Shown here: piece after piece, positions 46,701 to 54,654 of the stretch | Layout of the letters: each line of letters opens with the position of its first letter | Numbering within the stretch: position 1 is the stretch's first letter | Assembly (NCBI RefSeq): GCF_029589435.1 | Contig: NZ_JARRAG010000002.1 | Span: forward strand, 248,001 to 312,000 | DNA: 64,000 bases | Direction: 5' to 3' | Source: Paludisphaera mucosa | GTDB taxonomy: Bacteria > Planctomycetota > Planctomycetia > Isosphaerales > Isosphaeraceae | Notes under the pieces: generated by a model | Seen by the model: only the letters and a program-made list of their open reading frames with translations | What the model was told of the DNA's origin: nothing | Databases searched by the model: none | Translations under genes and position numbers: made by a program

Positions 46701-47323
46701 GGAGCTGGATCGGACGCGGGGGCCGCCCGGCCCTCGGGCGAAGCGAGCGCGTCGGTCGAGAGCAGCCCGGTCAGGAGTGATCCGGCCACCCGGTCGAGCT
46801 GCAACCGGTTCGATTCGATCGTCGACGTGGCGGGGCTGTATCGGCCGGCGACGATCCCCGCCCGGCACGAGGGCCGACCCTGGTGGTCTGGGCCGGACTT
46901 GCGATCGTGGTCGCGGAGCCGTCGCAGCTCGTCGACGACCTGGTCGAGCCCCTGGCCGTGGATGAACTGCATGGCGTAGAACGCGACCTCGCCGTCGCGG
47001 CCGACCTCGTAGACCGGCACGATGTTCGTGTGGTGCAGCCGCGCCGCGGCCTTCGCCTCCCGCCGGAACCGCAGCAGGGCCAAGCGGTCGCCGGCCACGC
47101 GGGCGGGCAGCACCTTCAGCGCCACGCGGCGGCCCAGCGAGACCTGCTCGGCCTCGTACACGATCCCCATGCCCCCGCGGCCGACCTCGCGGAGAATCCG
47201 GTAGTCCCCCACCTGGCGCAGCCGCGGGAGGGTCGGGGGCGGCGAAGGCTCGTCGCCGCGGGCGTCGCCCTCGGCGAGCTCGTCGAAGCGGGCGTAGTCG
47301 CGGGAATCGGATGAGGTGTCCAT
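43778..47323 (-). CDS. Membrane Ser/Thr kinase with 14 WD40 repeats
   Basis: The protein has 1181 residues. The Hanks-type kinase domain starts near 42 with GRGGMG, then VALKVL, HRDVKPSN, DFGLA and MAPERF, so it looks active. An insert of about 130 residues, Pro/Asp/Ser-rich, lies between the hinge and the HRD loop. A membrane helix follows (AVMGGVLTGVLVLATIGSLLA, about 455-475). A coiled-coil region leads into WD40 repeats of SPDGRTLASGS...LWD type to the C-terminus. I count 14 repeat ends, enough for two seven-bladed propellers. Its start is 2 bp past the stop of an ECF sigma gene, so the two are coupled. Planctomycete kinase/ECF pairs are usually thought to be signalling units. Confidence 0.92.
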   Translation of the reverse strand: MDTSSDSRDYARFDELAEGDARGDEPSPPPTLPRLRQVGDYRILREVGRGGMGIVYEAEQVSLGRRVALKVLPARVAGDRLALLRFRREAKAAARLHHTNIVPVYEVGRDGEVAFYAMQFIHGQGLDQVVDELRRLRDHDRKSGPDHQGRPSCRAGIVAGRYSPATSTIESNRLQLDRVAGSLLTGLLSTDALASPEGRAAPASDPAPTERFDPDPDAGSQPRDPPPDLDETEPSLPGSSSAVLPGGTLVSAVESSGRRQPYFRSVAQIGRQAAQGLAYAHARGIVHRDVKPSNLLLDTAGIVWITDFGLAKTDDDGLTATGDVLGTIRYMAPERFRGEGDARADVYALGLTLYELLTLRPAYDSPDRLKQIERIKAEEPPRPRLVDRRIPRDLETIVLRAIAKDPERRYPTARAMAEDLRRFLADEPILARQASAAERYWRWAHRNPVVAVMGGVLTGVLVLATIGSLLAARRFHAQAETEHKLADDRETRRREADQANVSLRATQEELRRTVYATRSNLALSAWDAADVGRLRNLLDLLRPAPGEADLRGWEWRYLWRLAHEDRLTLRAKDDFFADVAFSPDGRALASLQSKGLIQLWDRWTGSLIRSMGVASGGRRADLGGGVGALAFSPDGRTLAGPGPGPDDGLALYTVDTGQVALRFEGPSGPVQGLAWSPDGGTLVAALSVHHMRMWDARDGRRIHRVFGGHKAPVAAVAYSPDGRTIASASYDRTVKLWDPRDPVHPRAVLEGHADEVRAVAFSPDGRRVASGGLDRTLRIWDAASGTPIAVYWGHPSAVVSLAYGPDGARIVTGSADETVRVWDAATGEELHVFKGHADEVVAVALSPDGRDLASAGADATVRLWDSASPPQPRALQSPSVLTYGGDVECLAYSPDGSRLVSGHDDHALRLWELPSGRLLRVIKGHARDVMCVAFSPDGRTLASGSLDNTVRLWDAATGEPRITFTGHTADLRAVVFAPDGRTVFSGGADHAIQAWDPATGAVRYVLRGHDDMVHDLAFSPDGRTLASAGYDRTCILWDLAAGRPRATLRGHADRVNAVAFSPDGRSLATASSDHTVRLWDASDGAPRGRLEGHVAAVDGVAFGLDGRLASSAEDKTIRLWEPAGGQTLLVLKGHAGRIRCIKFSPDGRTLASASYDRTVKLWEAAPADVLQPAGGAGVGRE

Positions 47324-47325
47324 GA

Positions 47326-47964
47326 TCAGAGGCCCTCCCAGCCGCCCGGCGGCGTCGCCAGGGCGTCCTTCAGCCTTTGCAAGGCGCGGAAGTACCGCTT
47401 CGCCGCGGCCGCCAGCGTGATCCCCAGGACCTGGGCCGTCTCGGCGCGGCCGAGTTGCTCGAAGTGTCGCAGCGCGAGCACCTCGCGGTCGATGGGGTCG
47501 AGGCCGTTCAGCGCCTCCTGGACCCGCAGCAGCCGCTCGGCGCGCAAGGCCGCCTGGGTCGGCGAGGTTTGCCGGCCCAGGAGCATCGAGGCTAACGCAG
47601 CGGAGCTGGCCTCGGGAAGGGCTCCCTGGTACAGCGAGATCTCCAGCCTCGCGTCCCGCATCCGCGTCCCCAGGTGCTGGCGATGCAAGGTCGTCAGCCG
47701 CCGGCCGACGTGCAGCCGCAGCCAGAGCAGCGGGGGCAAAACCGGCTCGGCGAGGTAGGCGTCGAGGTCGCGGTCGACGTCGAGGAAGGCCTCCTGGACG
47801 ACGTCCGACGGGTCGAGCCGGGCCCGCAGGCGCGGATCGAGGCGCAGCTCGACCATCCGCCGGAGCCGGTCGCGGTGCCGGTCGAAAAGCTCCGCCAGGG
47901 CCCCGCGGTCGCCGCCGCGAAGCCGGACGATCGGGTCGGTCGAGTCGCCGAGCGTCCTATCCAT
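47326..47964 (-). CDS. ECF-type sigma factor, coupled to the kinase/WD40 gene
   Basis: The protein has 212 residues. Region 2 includes GALAELFDRHRDRLRRMVELR and LDPSDVVQEAFLDV. Region 4 includes LDPIDREVLALRHFEQLGRAETAQVLGI and AAAKRYFRALQRL. The C-terminus is short. This matches the planctomycete ECF groups linked to Ser/Thr kinases. Its stop lies 2 bp before the start of the kinase/WD40 gene, so one mRNA makes both. Kinase control of the sigma factor is an inference from this pairing. Confidence 0.9.
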   Translation of the reverse strand: MDRTLGDSTDPIVRLRGGDRGALAELFDRHRDRLRRMVELRLDPRLRARLDPSDVVQEAFLDVDRDLDAYLAEPVLPPLLWLRLHVGRRLTTLHRQHLGTRMRDARLEISLYQGALPEASSAALASMLLGRQTSPTQAALRAERLLRVQEALNGLDPIDREVLALRHFEQLGRAETAQVLGITLAAAAKRYFRALQRLKDALATPPGGWEGL

Positions 47965-48087
47965 CGAGGGTCCCCATGCCCTTTATCCGCGCGGACGCCC
48001 GGAACCGGGACCGAAAAATCCGATCCTATAGGGAGTTCCCTCCTCGCGGGGCATGAGGGGTGACGACTCAGGCAGCCGCCGCCCGTC

Positions 48088-48235
48088 CCTTCTCCCCCCG
48101 GGAGAAGGTGGCCGGCACGGCCGGATGAGGGTCGCGGCGGTTCGCGGACGACCCCGTGCACTCTCTCCTCCGAGCTCCGACGGCCCTCGCCCGCCACTGG
48201 GCGGCGCCGTCTCCCGGAGGGAGGAGGATCCGTCG
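48088..48235. repeat. REP-like intergenic repeat
   Basis: The sequence holds a perfect 9-bp stem with a 3-base loop (48088-48096 with 48100-48108). It is followed by the motif GGTGGCC...CCGGATGAGGG and ends with further short hairpins near 48191-48206 and 48210-48222. This pattern is familiar from dispersed intergenic repeats of many GC-rich bacteria, which fold as paired hairpins. It lies between the ECF sigma gene and the third kinase gene and has no protein-like frame. The family name is uncertain. Confidence 0.5.
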
Positions 48236-48242
48236 ACCTGGC

Positions 48243-49577
48243 TTACTTCGCCACGAGCATGATGACGTTCGTCACCATCGAGACCGCCAGAATGACGGCG
48301 AGGGCGGCGATGATCTGGTTGCGGGCGTTCACGTAGCCGGCCATCTCGCTCATCTGGGCCTCGTCGACGGCCGAGGGGGCGAAGGCGTCGGCCTCGCCCT
48401 CGGCGAGGGCCTCCAGGCTGTCGGGCTTCTGGGCGGCGATCATGGGGCTGTCGCCCTGGAGCAGGCACTTGAAGTCGAGGATCAGGTCGTCGGGCGTGGA
48501 GTAGCGGTTCTCGCGGTTCTTGGACAGCATGGTCTCGATGACCATGCCCAAGCCGCTCGAAATGTTGCTGTTGAGGTGGTCGGGCGGCACCAGCTCCACG
48601 CGGGGGTCGACGTGCTTGCGCATGACCTCGGCCGGCGTGTCGCCGCCGTAGGGGACCTTGCCGGTCACCATGTGGTAAAGCGTGGCGCCGAGGCTGTAGA
48701 TGTCGGCCCGGATGTCGACGTCGGTCTGGCCCCGGACCTGCTCGGGGCTGATGTAATACGGCGTGCCGATCGCCATGCCGGCCTCGGAGAGGCCCCAGGT
48801 CTCGTCGCCGGTCAGCCGCGCCAGGCCGAGGTCGGCGAGCTTGACGCTGCCGTCCTTCGTGAGGATCACGTTCTCGGGCTTGACGTCGCGGTGGATCAGC
48901 CCGCGCTGGTTGGCGTGCTTGAGGGCCTCGGCGACGGCCATGGCGATGCGGACGGCGTCCTTCTCCTCGAAGATCTTGTTCTTGTCGAGGAAGTCCTTGA
49001 TCGTCGGCCCCTCGACGTACTCCATGACGAAGAAGTAGCGGCCGCCGGCCTCGCCCGCGTCGATGGCGTTGACGATGTTGTTGTGCGAGAGCTTGGCGGC
49101 GATCTGGGCCTCGCGCTCGAAGCGGCGGATGAACTCCTTGTTCTGCGCCAGGGTGTCGAGCAGGATCTTGACGGCGACGGTGCGGTTGACGCTGTTCTGG
49201 CGGGCCTTGAAGACGACCCCCATCGAGCCCTTCCCCAGCTTCTCGATGATCGTATAGCCGGGGATCTCCAGCTTCCGCGTCGCCTCGCCGCGCTCCTGCA
49301 AGAGGCGGGACATCTGGCTCTTGGTCAGGACCTTGGCGCCGACCATGACGTCGAGCAGGCCGTGGGCCGGCGTCCCGTCCCCCTGCGCGGCGAGCTTGGC
49401 GCGATAGGCCTTGCAGGCGTCGACCTCGGCGGGGGTGGCGAGCCCCCGGCGGATGATCGAGCGTTCGAGGTTCGACTCGTCGAGCGACGACAGCCCGCGC
49501 TCGTCCTTCGGGTTCGAGGCCGTGTTCGAGGCGCTGGTCGACGTGCTGGGCTTCTCGGCGTCGGCAGGGGCGGCCAT
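48243..49577 (-). CDS. Ser/Thr protein kinase with C-terminal membrane anchor
   Basis: The protein has 444 residues. The first 110 are soluble with a helical pair (RGLATPAEVDACKAYRAKL and KVLTKSQMSRLLQERGE). The kinase domain follows: GKGSMG, VAVKIL, HRDVKPEN, then DLGLA in place of DFG, and YYISPEQVRG. The variant DLG is common and compatible with activity. The C-terminus ends in one membrane helix (IIAALAVILAVSMVTNVIMLV), so it is tail-anchored with the kinase inside. The ATG at 49577 was chosen because residues before it in the longer frame are Arg-rich; GGAG lies about 8 bp upstream. No sigma factor is adjacent on its own strand. Confidence 0.9.
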   Translation of the reverse strand: MAAPADAEKPSTSTSASNTASNPKDERGLSSLDESNLERSIIRRGLATPAEVDACKAYRAKLAAQGDGTPAHGLLDVMVGAKVLTKSQMSRLLQERGEATRKLEIPGYTIIEKLGKGSMGVVFKARQNSVNRTVAVKILLDTLAQNKEFIRRFEREAQIAAKLSHNNIVNAIDAGEAGGRYFFVMEYVEGPTIKDFLDKNKIFEEKDAVRIAMAVAEALKHANQRGLIHRDVKPENVILTKDGSVKLADLGLARLTGDETWGLSEAGMAIGTPYYISPEQVRGQTDVDIRADIYSLGATLYHMVTGKVPYGGDTPAEVMRKHVDPRVELVPPDHLNSNISSGLGMVIETMLSKNRENRYSTPDDLILDFKCLLQGDSPMIAAQKPDSLEALAEGEADAFAPSAVDEAQMSEMAGYVNARNQIIAALAVILAVSMVTNVIMLVAK

Positions 49578-49940
49578 GCGGACGTCTCCGCGCCCGCGAC
49601 CGCGTCGGATCGGAGCGATCCGGCGGGAGGGGGCTTTGTCTGGATACCACGGGACTTCTGGCGATTTTCGTCGGCGACGCGATTCGGGACGAGACGAGAG
49701 ATGCAAGGATCGCGCCGGGGCCGGCGGACGGCACGACGACGCGCCCGCCCGACGACGCCCCCATCAAGATACCAGAGCCGAAGCGGTTTGTGTCGCCCCC
49801 ACCCCGGCCGCCTCGGCGACCGCCCCGCGCGAGCCGATTGACGGCCGAGGTCCGACGATCTTAACCTGGATGCGGCCTCTCCGAAACATTACGGCCTCGC
49901 GCCCGCCCGGCCGGCGTTCCAAGGACGAAAAGGAGCCCAC
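49578..49940. other. Divergent intergenic region, 363 bp
   Basis: It separates the tail-anchored kinase gene (minus) from the TlpA-like gene (plus). Promoters for both must lie here. I see no convincing promoter pair, hairpin or gene. Confidence 0.5.
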
Positions 49941-51023
49941 GTGATCCCCCGACCCGCACCCCGTCTCCTGGCGCTCGCCCTCGTCGCGTTCGCGACGACC
50001 GCCGCCGCCCAGGAGGCCGCCGCCCCCCGCACGGCCGAGGCCGTTCTGAAGGACCTCGACTCCGCCCGCCCCCCGGCCTTCGACCCCACGCGGCAGGAGG
50101 ACAAGGGCTACGTCGAGACCTTCCTCGCCGAGATGGGGAAGGTCCGCGAGAAGCGCGGGGCGCTGACGCGGGAACTCTTCCAGATCGAGCCCAAGAACCC
50201 TCGCCTGCCGAAGCTCCTGCTCGAGCGCTGGCGCGACATGGGCGACAAGCCGGAGGAACTGGACCGCGAGATCGAGGAGTCGGCCGTCGGCACGGGCGAC
50301 GCGACGTTGCGGGCCGAAGGGGCCTACGTCAAGGTCATCCACGCCTTCTCGCGGCCCGGCGAGCCCGAGGCCCGGCGGCTCAAGGCCGTCGAGGCCTACG
50401 CCGCCCTCGCCCCCAAGGACGATGTGCGGGCCGGCGGGTTCCTCTGCACGATCGCCGAGCGCACGCCCGACGCCGCGCAGCGGCTGGCGATCGAGGAGCG
50501 CGTCCTGAAGGACTATCCCAAGTGCGCCGAGCGCGTGCGGGGATCCCGCCGCCTCCGCGAGGCGGTGGGCAAGCCGTTCGAGCTGGAGTTCGCCGACGCC
50601 GTCACCGGCCGGTCGATCCGCATGGCCGACCTCAAGGGGAAGGTGGTCGTCGTCGACTTCTGGGCGACCTGGTGCGGCCCCTGCGTCGCCGAGATGCCCC
50701 GCATGAAGGAGCTTTACGCCCAGTTCAAGGACAGGGGCGTGGAGTTCATCGGCGTCTCGCTCGACTACCCCGAGGAGCAGGGCCACGGCCTGACGAAGCT
50801 CAAGGAGTACGTCGCCAAGAACGAGATCGCCTGGCCGCAGTACTACCAGGGCAAGGGCTGGGAGAGCGACTTCTCGAAGTCTTGGGGGATCACCGGCATC
50901 CCGCAGCTCTTCGTCGTCGGCCCCGACGGCCTCCTCGTCTCCACCGAGGGCCGGGGCAAGCTCGACAAGATGATCCCCGAGCTGCTCGCCAAGGAACCCG
51001 CCGCCGACCGCAAGGGCGACTGA
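49941..51023 (+). CDS. Exported TlpA-like thiol-disulfide oxidoreductase
   Basis: The protein has 360 residues. A signal peptide (about residues 1-23) precedes a helical region of about 170 residues with TPR-like character. The thioredoxin-fold domain then begins near 210, with VVVVDFWATWCGPC (Cys245, Cys248) and the cis-Pro loop GITGIPQLFVV. TlpA/ResA-type proteins reduce disulfides in exported proteins, often for cytochrome c maturation. The start is GTG at 49941 with AAAGGAG 5 bp upstream. No cytochrome genes are nearby, so the target is unknown. Confidence 0.9.
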   Translation: MIPRPAPRLLALALVAFATTAAAQEAAAPRTAEAVLKDLDSARPPAFDPTRQEDKGYVETFLAEMGKVREKRGALTRELFQIEPKNPRLPKLLLERWRDMGDKPEELDREIEESAVGTGDATLRAEGAYVKVIHAFSRPGEPEARRLKAVEAYAALAPKDDVRAGGFLCTIAERTPDAAQRLAIEERVLKDYPKCAERVRGSRRLREAVGKPFELEFADAVTGRSIRMADLKGKVVVVDFWATWCGPCVAEMPRMKELYAQFKDRGVEFIGVSLDYPEEQGHGLTKLKEYVAKNEIAWPQYYQGKGWESDFSKSWGITGIPQLFVVGPDGLLVSTEGRGKLDKMIPELLAKEPAADRKGD

Positions 51024-51173
51024 CCGCCGCACCGGGCCGCAGCCCCGGGGTTCCTTGTGAGCCCTCCGAGGGCCGGTTATCATCGACGAAGAGACGGGCC
51101 GGCCGTCGGGGGCGAATCCTCCGGGCCCGGCCCGGATTTTCGTTTCGAACCTCTCGATTCGTCTGGAGCCGCG

Positions 51174-52286
51174 ATGTCCCTGTTGAAGATCGGCGTGATC
51201 CCCGGCGACGGCGTCGGGCCGGAAGTGACCGAGGTCGGCCTGGGGATCCTGGAGAAGGTCGCCAAGCGGGACGGCCTCGTCTACGAGCTGCACCCCTTCG
51301 ACCTGGGCGGCGAGCGCTTCCTGCGGACCGGCGAGGTCCTGCCGCAGGCCGACCAGGACCGCCTCCGCGCCTGCGACGTGATCCTGCTGGGGGCCGTCGG
51401 CCACCCGGGCGTGCCGCCGGGCGTCCTCGAGAAGGGGATCCTGCTCAAGCTCCGGTTCGACTTCCACCAGTACATCAACCTCCGCCCGGTCCGCCTCTTC
51501 CCCGGGGCCCCCTGCCCCGTCACGGGCAAGGGACCCGACGACATCGACATGGTCGTCGTCCGCGAGAACAACGAGGACCTGTACGTCGGCGCGGGGGGCT
51601 TCACCTACAAGGGGACGCCCGAAGAGGTCGCGATCCAGACCTCCATCAACACCCGGCCGGGCGTCGAGCGCTGCATCCGCTACGCCTTCGATGCGGCCCG
51701 CGGCCGTGCCGCGCGGGGCGCGTTCAAGGGCCTGTCCGAGGCCGACAAGGCCGGGGGCTACACGCGCCAGGTGACGCTCGTGGCCAAGACGAACGTCCTG
51801 ACGTTCGCCCACGACCTCTGGATGCGCGCCTTCAACGAGGTCGCCGCCGACTACCCGGACGTCAAGCCGGGCTACATGCACGTCGACGCCTGCTGCATGC
51901 GGATGGTGACGAACCCCGAGTGGTTCGACGTGATCGTGACGACCAACATGTTCGGCGACATCATCACCGACCTGGGCGCCGTGCTCCAGGGGGGCATGGG
52001 CCTGGCCGCGTCGGGCAACCTGAACCCGACGAAGACCGCCCCCAGCATGTTCGAGCCGGTGCACGGCTCTGCCCCGGACATCGCCGGCAAGGGGATCGCC
52101 AACCCCCTGGCCGCGATCCTCTCGACCGCCATGATGCTCGACCACGTCGGCGCGACCCCCTCCGCCGACCGGATCCGCCGCGCCGTGGCGAGGGTGCTGG
52201 CCGCCGGGGCCCCCAAGACCCCCGACCTGGGGGGCAAGGCCTCGACCGTCGAGGTGGGGAACGCCGTCCGCGACGCACTGGACTGA
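51174..52286 (+). CDS. leuB: Isopropylmalate/isocitrate dehydrogenase family enzyme, probably LeuB
   Basis: The protein has 370 residues. The family features are GVIPGDGVGPEV at the N-terminus, the substrate-binding series LRFDFHQYINLRPVRLFPG, RENNEDLY, the metal-site Asp region TTNMFGDIITDLGA, and the NAD loop EPVHGSAPDIAGKGIANP. Most likely it is 3-isopropylmalate dehydrogenase, the third step of leucine synthesis. RENNEDLY rather than the classical RELTGG-type loop leaves room for a tartrate- or isocitrate-like substrate. The ATG at 51174 has GGAG about 6 bp upstream. No other leu genes are here. Confidence 0.8.
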   Translation: MSLLKIGVIPGDGVGPEVTEVGLGILEKVAKRDGLVYELHPFDLGGERFLRTGEVLPQADQDRLRACDVILLGAVGHPGVPPGVLEKGILLKLRFDFHQYINLRPVRLFPGAPCPVTGKGPDDIDMVVVRENNEDLYVGAGGFTYKGTPEEVAIQTSINTRPGVERCIRYAFDAARGRAARGAFKGLSEADKAGGYTRQVTLVAKTNVLTFAHDLWMRAFNEVAADYPDVKPGYMHVDACCMRMVTNPEWFDVIVTTNMFGDIITDLGAVLQGGMGLAASGNLNPTKTAPSMFEPVHGSAPDIAGKGIANPLAAILSTAMMLDHVGATPSADRIRRAVARVLAAGAPKTPDLGGKASTVEVGNAVRDALD

Positions 52287-52496
52287 GCGGACGTCTCGCC
52301 TCGGGAAAGGCCCTTGACTCCCGCCCGGCCCGCATCGACAATTGAATCAAGCATGCAATCGAACGATGATTTATCAGTCGTCGCTCAATCGCGTGGCGGG
52401 TTGCGCGGGAATCGTGTAATTTGACGATAGGACGTTTGTCCGGCTGAACGGACGGCCCGGACCGCAGTCGCCTTTCCCCTGGCCGAGGTAATCTCG

Positions 52497-53456
52497 ATGC
52501 GCCGCAATCCTCTCGGACGGCACCGGAAATCGGGCTTCACCCTGATCGAGCTGCTCGTCGTCATCGCCATCATCGGCGTGCTGGTCGCCCTGCTCCTGCC
52601 CGCCGTCCAGTCGGCCCGCGAGGCGGCCAACCGCTCGCAGTGCCAGAACAACCTGAAGCAGTTCGGCCTCGCGGCGCAGCAATACCACGACTCGTTCAAC
52701 GCCTTCCCCGCCGGCTGGTACTGCATGCCGCCGGTCTACGACACGGCCAACCCCAACACGGTGATCGGCGGCGACGTCACCGGCTGCGCCACGACGGGCA
52801 CCCCGTACCAGCCCTACCAGTGGAGCGGCCTGGTCGGCGTGTTCAACAAGATGGAGCAGGGCAACCTGTTCAACGAGATCAACTTCAGCTACGCCCCCAA
52901 CCACGTCGTCAACACCACGGCCGTCCGCCGGACCCTCACCAACTTCGTCTGCCCCTCGAACCGCCGCCCCGAGACGACGACGCAGACCGGATCCGCCCAG
53001 AAGATGGGCCCGTCGGACTACCGCGGCAACATGGCGGCCGGGATGATCCTGCCCGACTCCGCCGGCAACTGCCCCACGCAGGACCCGACCAACGTCTACT
53101 GCCTGAACTTCGACAACGGCATGACCTATCAGAACTCCAGCGTGGGCATGGCCGACATCACCGACGGCTCCACCAACACCTGCCTGATGGGCGAGACCAT
53201 CGCCCCCAACGGCGTCTGGGCCCCCGCCACGAGCTGCTGCGTGCGGACCAACAACGACCGGACCATCAACCGGCCGATCGTCTCCAACGGCCAGAACTAC
53301 TACACGTACTGGTCGAGCAAGCACCCGGGCCTGGTCAACTTCGTCAACTGCGACGGCAGCGTCCGCACCGTCAGCGCGACGATCGCCAAGCCCGTCCTGA
53401 ACAAGCTCATGACCCGAAACGGCGGCGAGACCATCTCGGCGGACGAGACCAAGTAA
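52497..53456 (+). CDS. DUF1559 protein with type II prepilin-like N-terminus
   Basis: This 319-residue protein is the third DUF1559 protein of the window. [19 protein letters not shown] is the prepilin site and helix. [18 protein letters not shown] follows, and near the C-terminus [13 protein letters not shown] replaces the usual FGDGSV block. No small lipoprotein follows it, unlike the tandem pair at 18.6-21.4 kb. Several Cys are spaced through the middle. It converges on the DUF72 gene with a 13 bp gap. Function unknown; probably surface-exposed. Confidence 0.9.
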   Translation: MRRNPLGRHRKSGFTLIELLVVIAIIGVLVALLLPAVQSAREAANRSQCQNNLKQFGLAAQQYHDSFNAFPAGWYCMPPVYDTANPNTVIGGDVTGCATTGTPYQPYQWSGLVGVFNKMEQGNLFNEINFSYAPNHVVNTTAVRRTLTNFVCPSNRRPETTTQTGSAQKMGPSDYRGNMAAGMILPDSAGNCPTQDPTNVYCLNFDNGMTYQNSSVGMADITDGSTNTCLMGETIAPNGVWAPATSCCVRTNNDRTINRPIVSNGQNYYTYWSSKHPGLVNFVNCDGSVRTVSATIAKPVLNKLMTRNGGETISADETK

Positions 53457-53469
53457 GCCTCCCGCCCCG

Positions 53470-54441
53470 TCAGACGATCAGCGCGTCGGCGACCGACTCG
53501 ATGGTCCCCGGCGCGTTCCCTTCCAGCCGGTTGTTCACGAACGTGAACGCCGGCTGGGCCTCGCGCCAGGCCCGCTCGGCGAGCGCCCGCAGCGCCTCGC
53601 GCACGGCCGGGTTGGGCTCCTGGACGCTCCGGTAGGGGCTGTACCGCTTGACCGCGTCCTCGTACGGCTGGCCGCGCCGCAGTAGGGCGCGGACGACGGT
53701 GAAGTCGGCCGTGCGGGAGCCCGGCATGTCGATTTGCTCGATCAGCTCGGGCATGCGGGTCCACGAGTTGAAGACGTGCGCGACGTTGCGGGCGCGCAGG
53801 GTCTCGAAATAGGGCTCGCCCAGATACTCGGGGTTGCGGATCTCGACGCCGTAGCGGAAGCCCGGGGGCATGTCGTCGAGGAACGCGCCCAGGCGGTCGC
53901 GGAAGGCGTCGAGGTCGGGCATGGTCGACTTCGCCATCGTGCCGAACTCGAACATCAGCACGGCCACCCGGTCGCGGTGCTTCCACAGGGGGCGGGCGAA
54001 CAGCTCCTTGAACAGCTTGGGGTCGAGGAAGCCCGCATTGTCCTTCCCGGCGCGCGTCCCGTAGCGGGCGTGCTTGGGCCAGCGCGGGACCGTGACCTCC
54101 TCGGGGACCTTGAGGCCGAACCGCAGGCCCTCGGGCGTCCCCTCGAACAGGGTCTTCCAGTAGCCGGCCGAGGGGAACTGGTAGAAGCTGAAGTCGCCGC
54201 CGACGATCGGGAAGACGCGCGCGTACTCGCGGAGGCACTCGGACTCGAACTTCTTGAGCGAGAGCTTGCCGCGGGTCTGGTAGAGCTCGGGGTTGTAGAT
54301 CGTCCCCAGCCAGCCCTCGTACTTCCACGACGAGGTGCCGAAGAAGAGGCCCTTCTCGGCCAGCGCGCGGAGCTTCGGGGCCAGCGCGGCGGCCTGGGGC
54401 GGCGTGTCGTCCTGGGAGTCGAACAAAGATAGTTGGTTCAT
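53470..54441 (-). CDS. DUF72 family protein (YecE-like)
   Basis: The protein has 323 residues. FFGTSSWKYEGWLGTIYNPELY is the start of the DUF72 TIM-barrel-like fold. FSFYQFPSAGYWKTL, FGLKVPEEVTVPRW and YGVEIRNPEYL follow, as expected of the family. The ATG at 54441 gives the natural N-terminus MNQLSLFDSQ. Widely conserved; its reaction is not established, though links to nucleotide or repair metabolism have been proposed. It stands alone, convergent with the DUF1559 gene. Confidence 0.9.
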   Translation of the reverse strand: MNQLSLFDSQDDTPPQAAALAPKLRALAEKGLFFGTSSWKYEGWLGTIYNPELYQTRGKLSLKKFESECLREYARVFPIVGGDFSFYQFPSAGYWKTLFEGTPEGLRFGLKVPEEVTVPRWPKHARYGTRAGKDNAGFLDPKLFKELFARPLWKHRDRVAVLMFEFGTMAKSTMPDLDAFRDRLGAFLDDMPPGFRYGVEIRNPEYLGEPYFETLRARNVAHVFNSWTRMPELIEQIDMPGSRTADFTVVRALLRRGQPYEDAVKRYSPYRSVQEPNPAVREALRALAERAWREAQPAFTFVNNRLEGNAPGTIESVADALIV

Positions 54442-54654
54442 GTCCACCCGGCGGCCCGGATCCGGCGGCGGTCGGCGCGGGCCCCGGTGCATCGTAGCGG
54501 GCCGGCGCTCCCTTGACGAGCCCGCCGAGGATCATGCAAGAATCGAACCGATCCCCTTGCGATCCTCGCCGCGGATCGGGATCGTGAAGTCGGGACGAGC
54601 GTCGGTGACGACCGCGCGGGCCGGGGACGGCCGCGAGGCCCAGGAGCGTGGACG

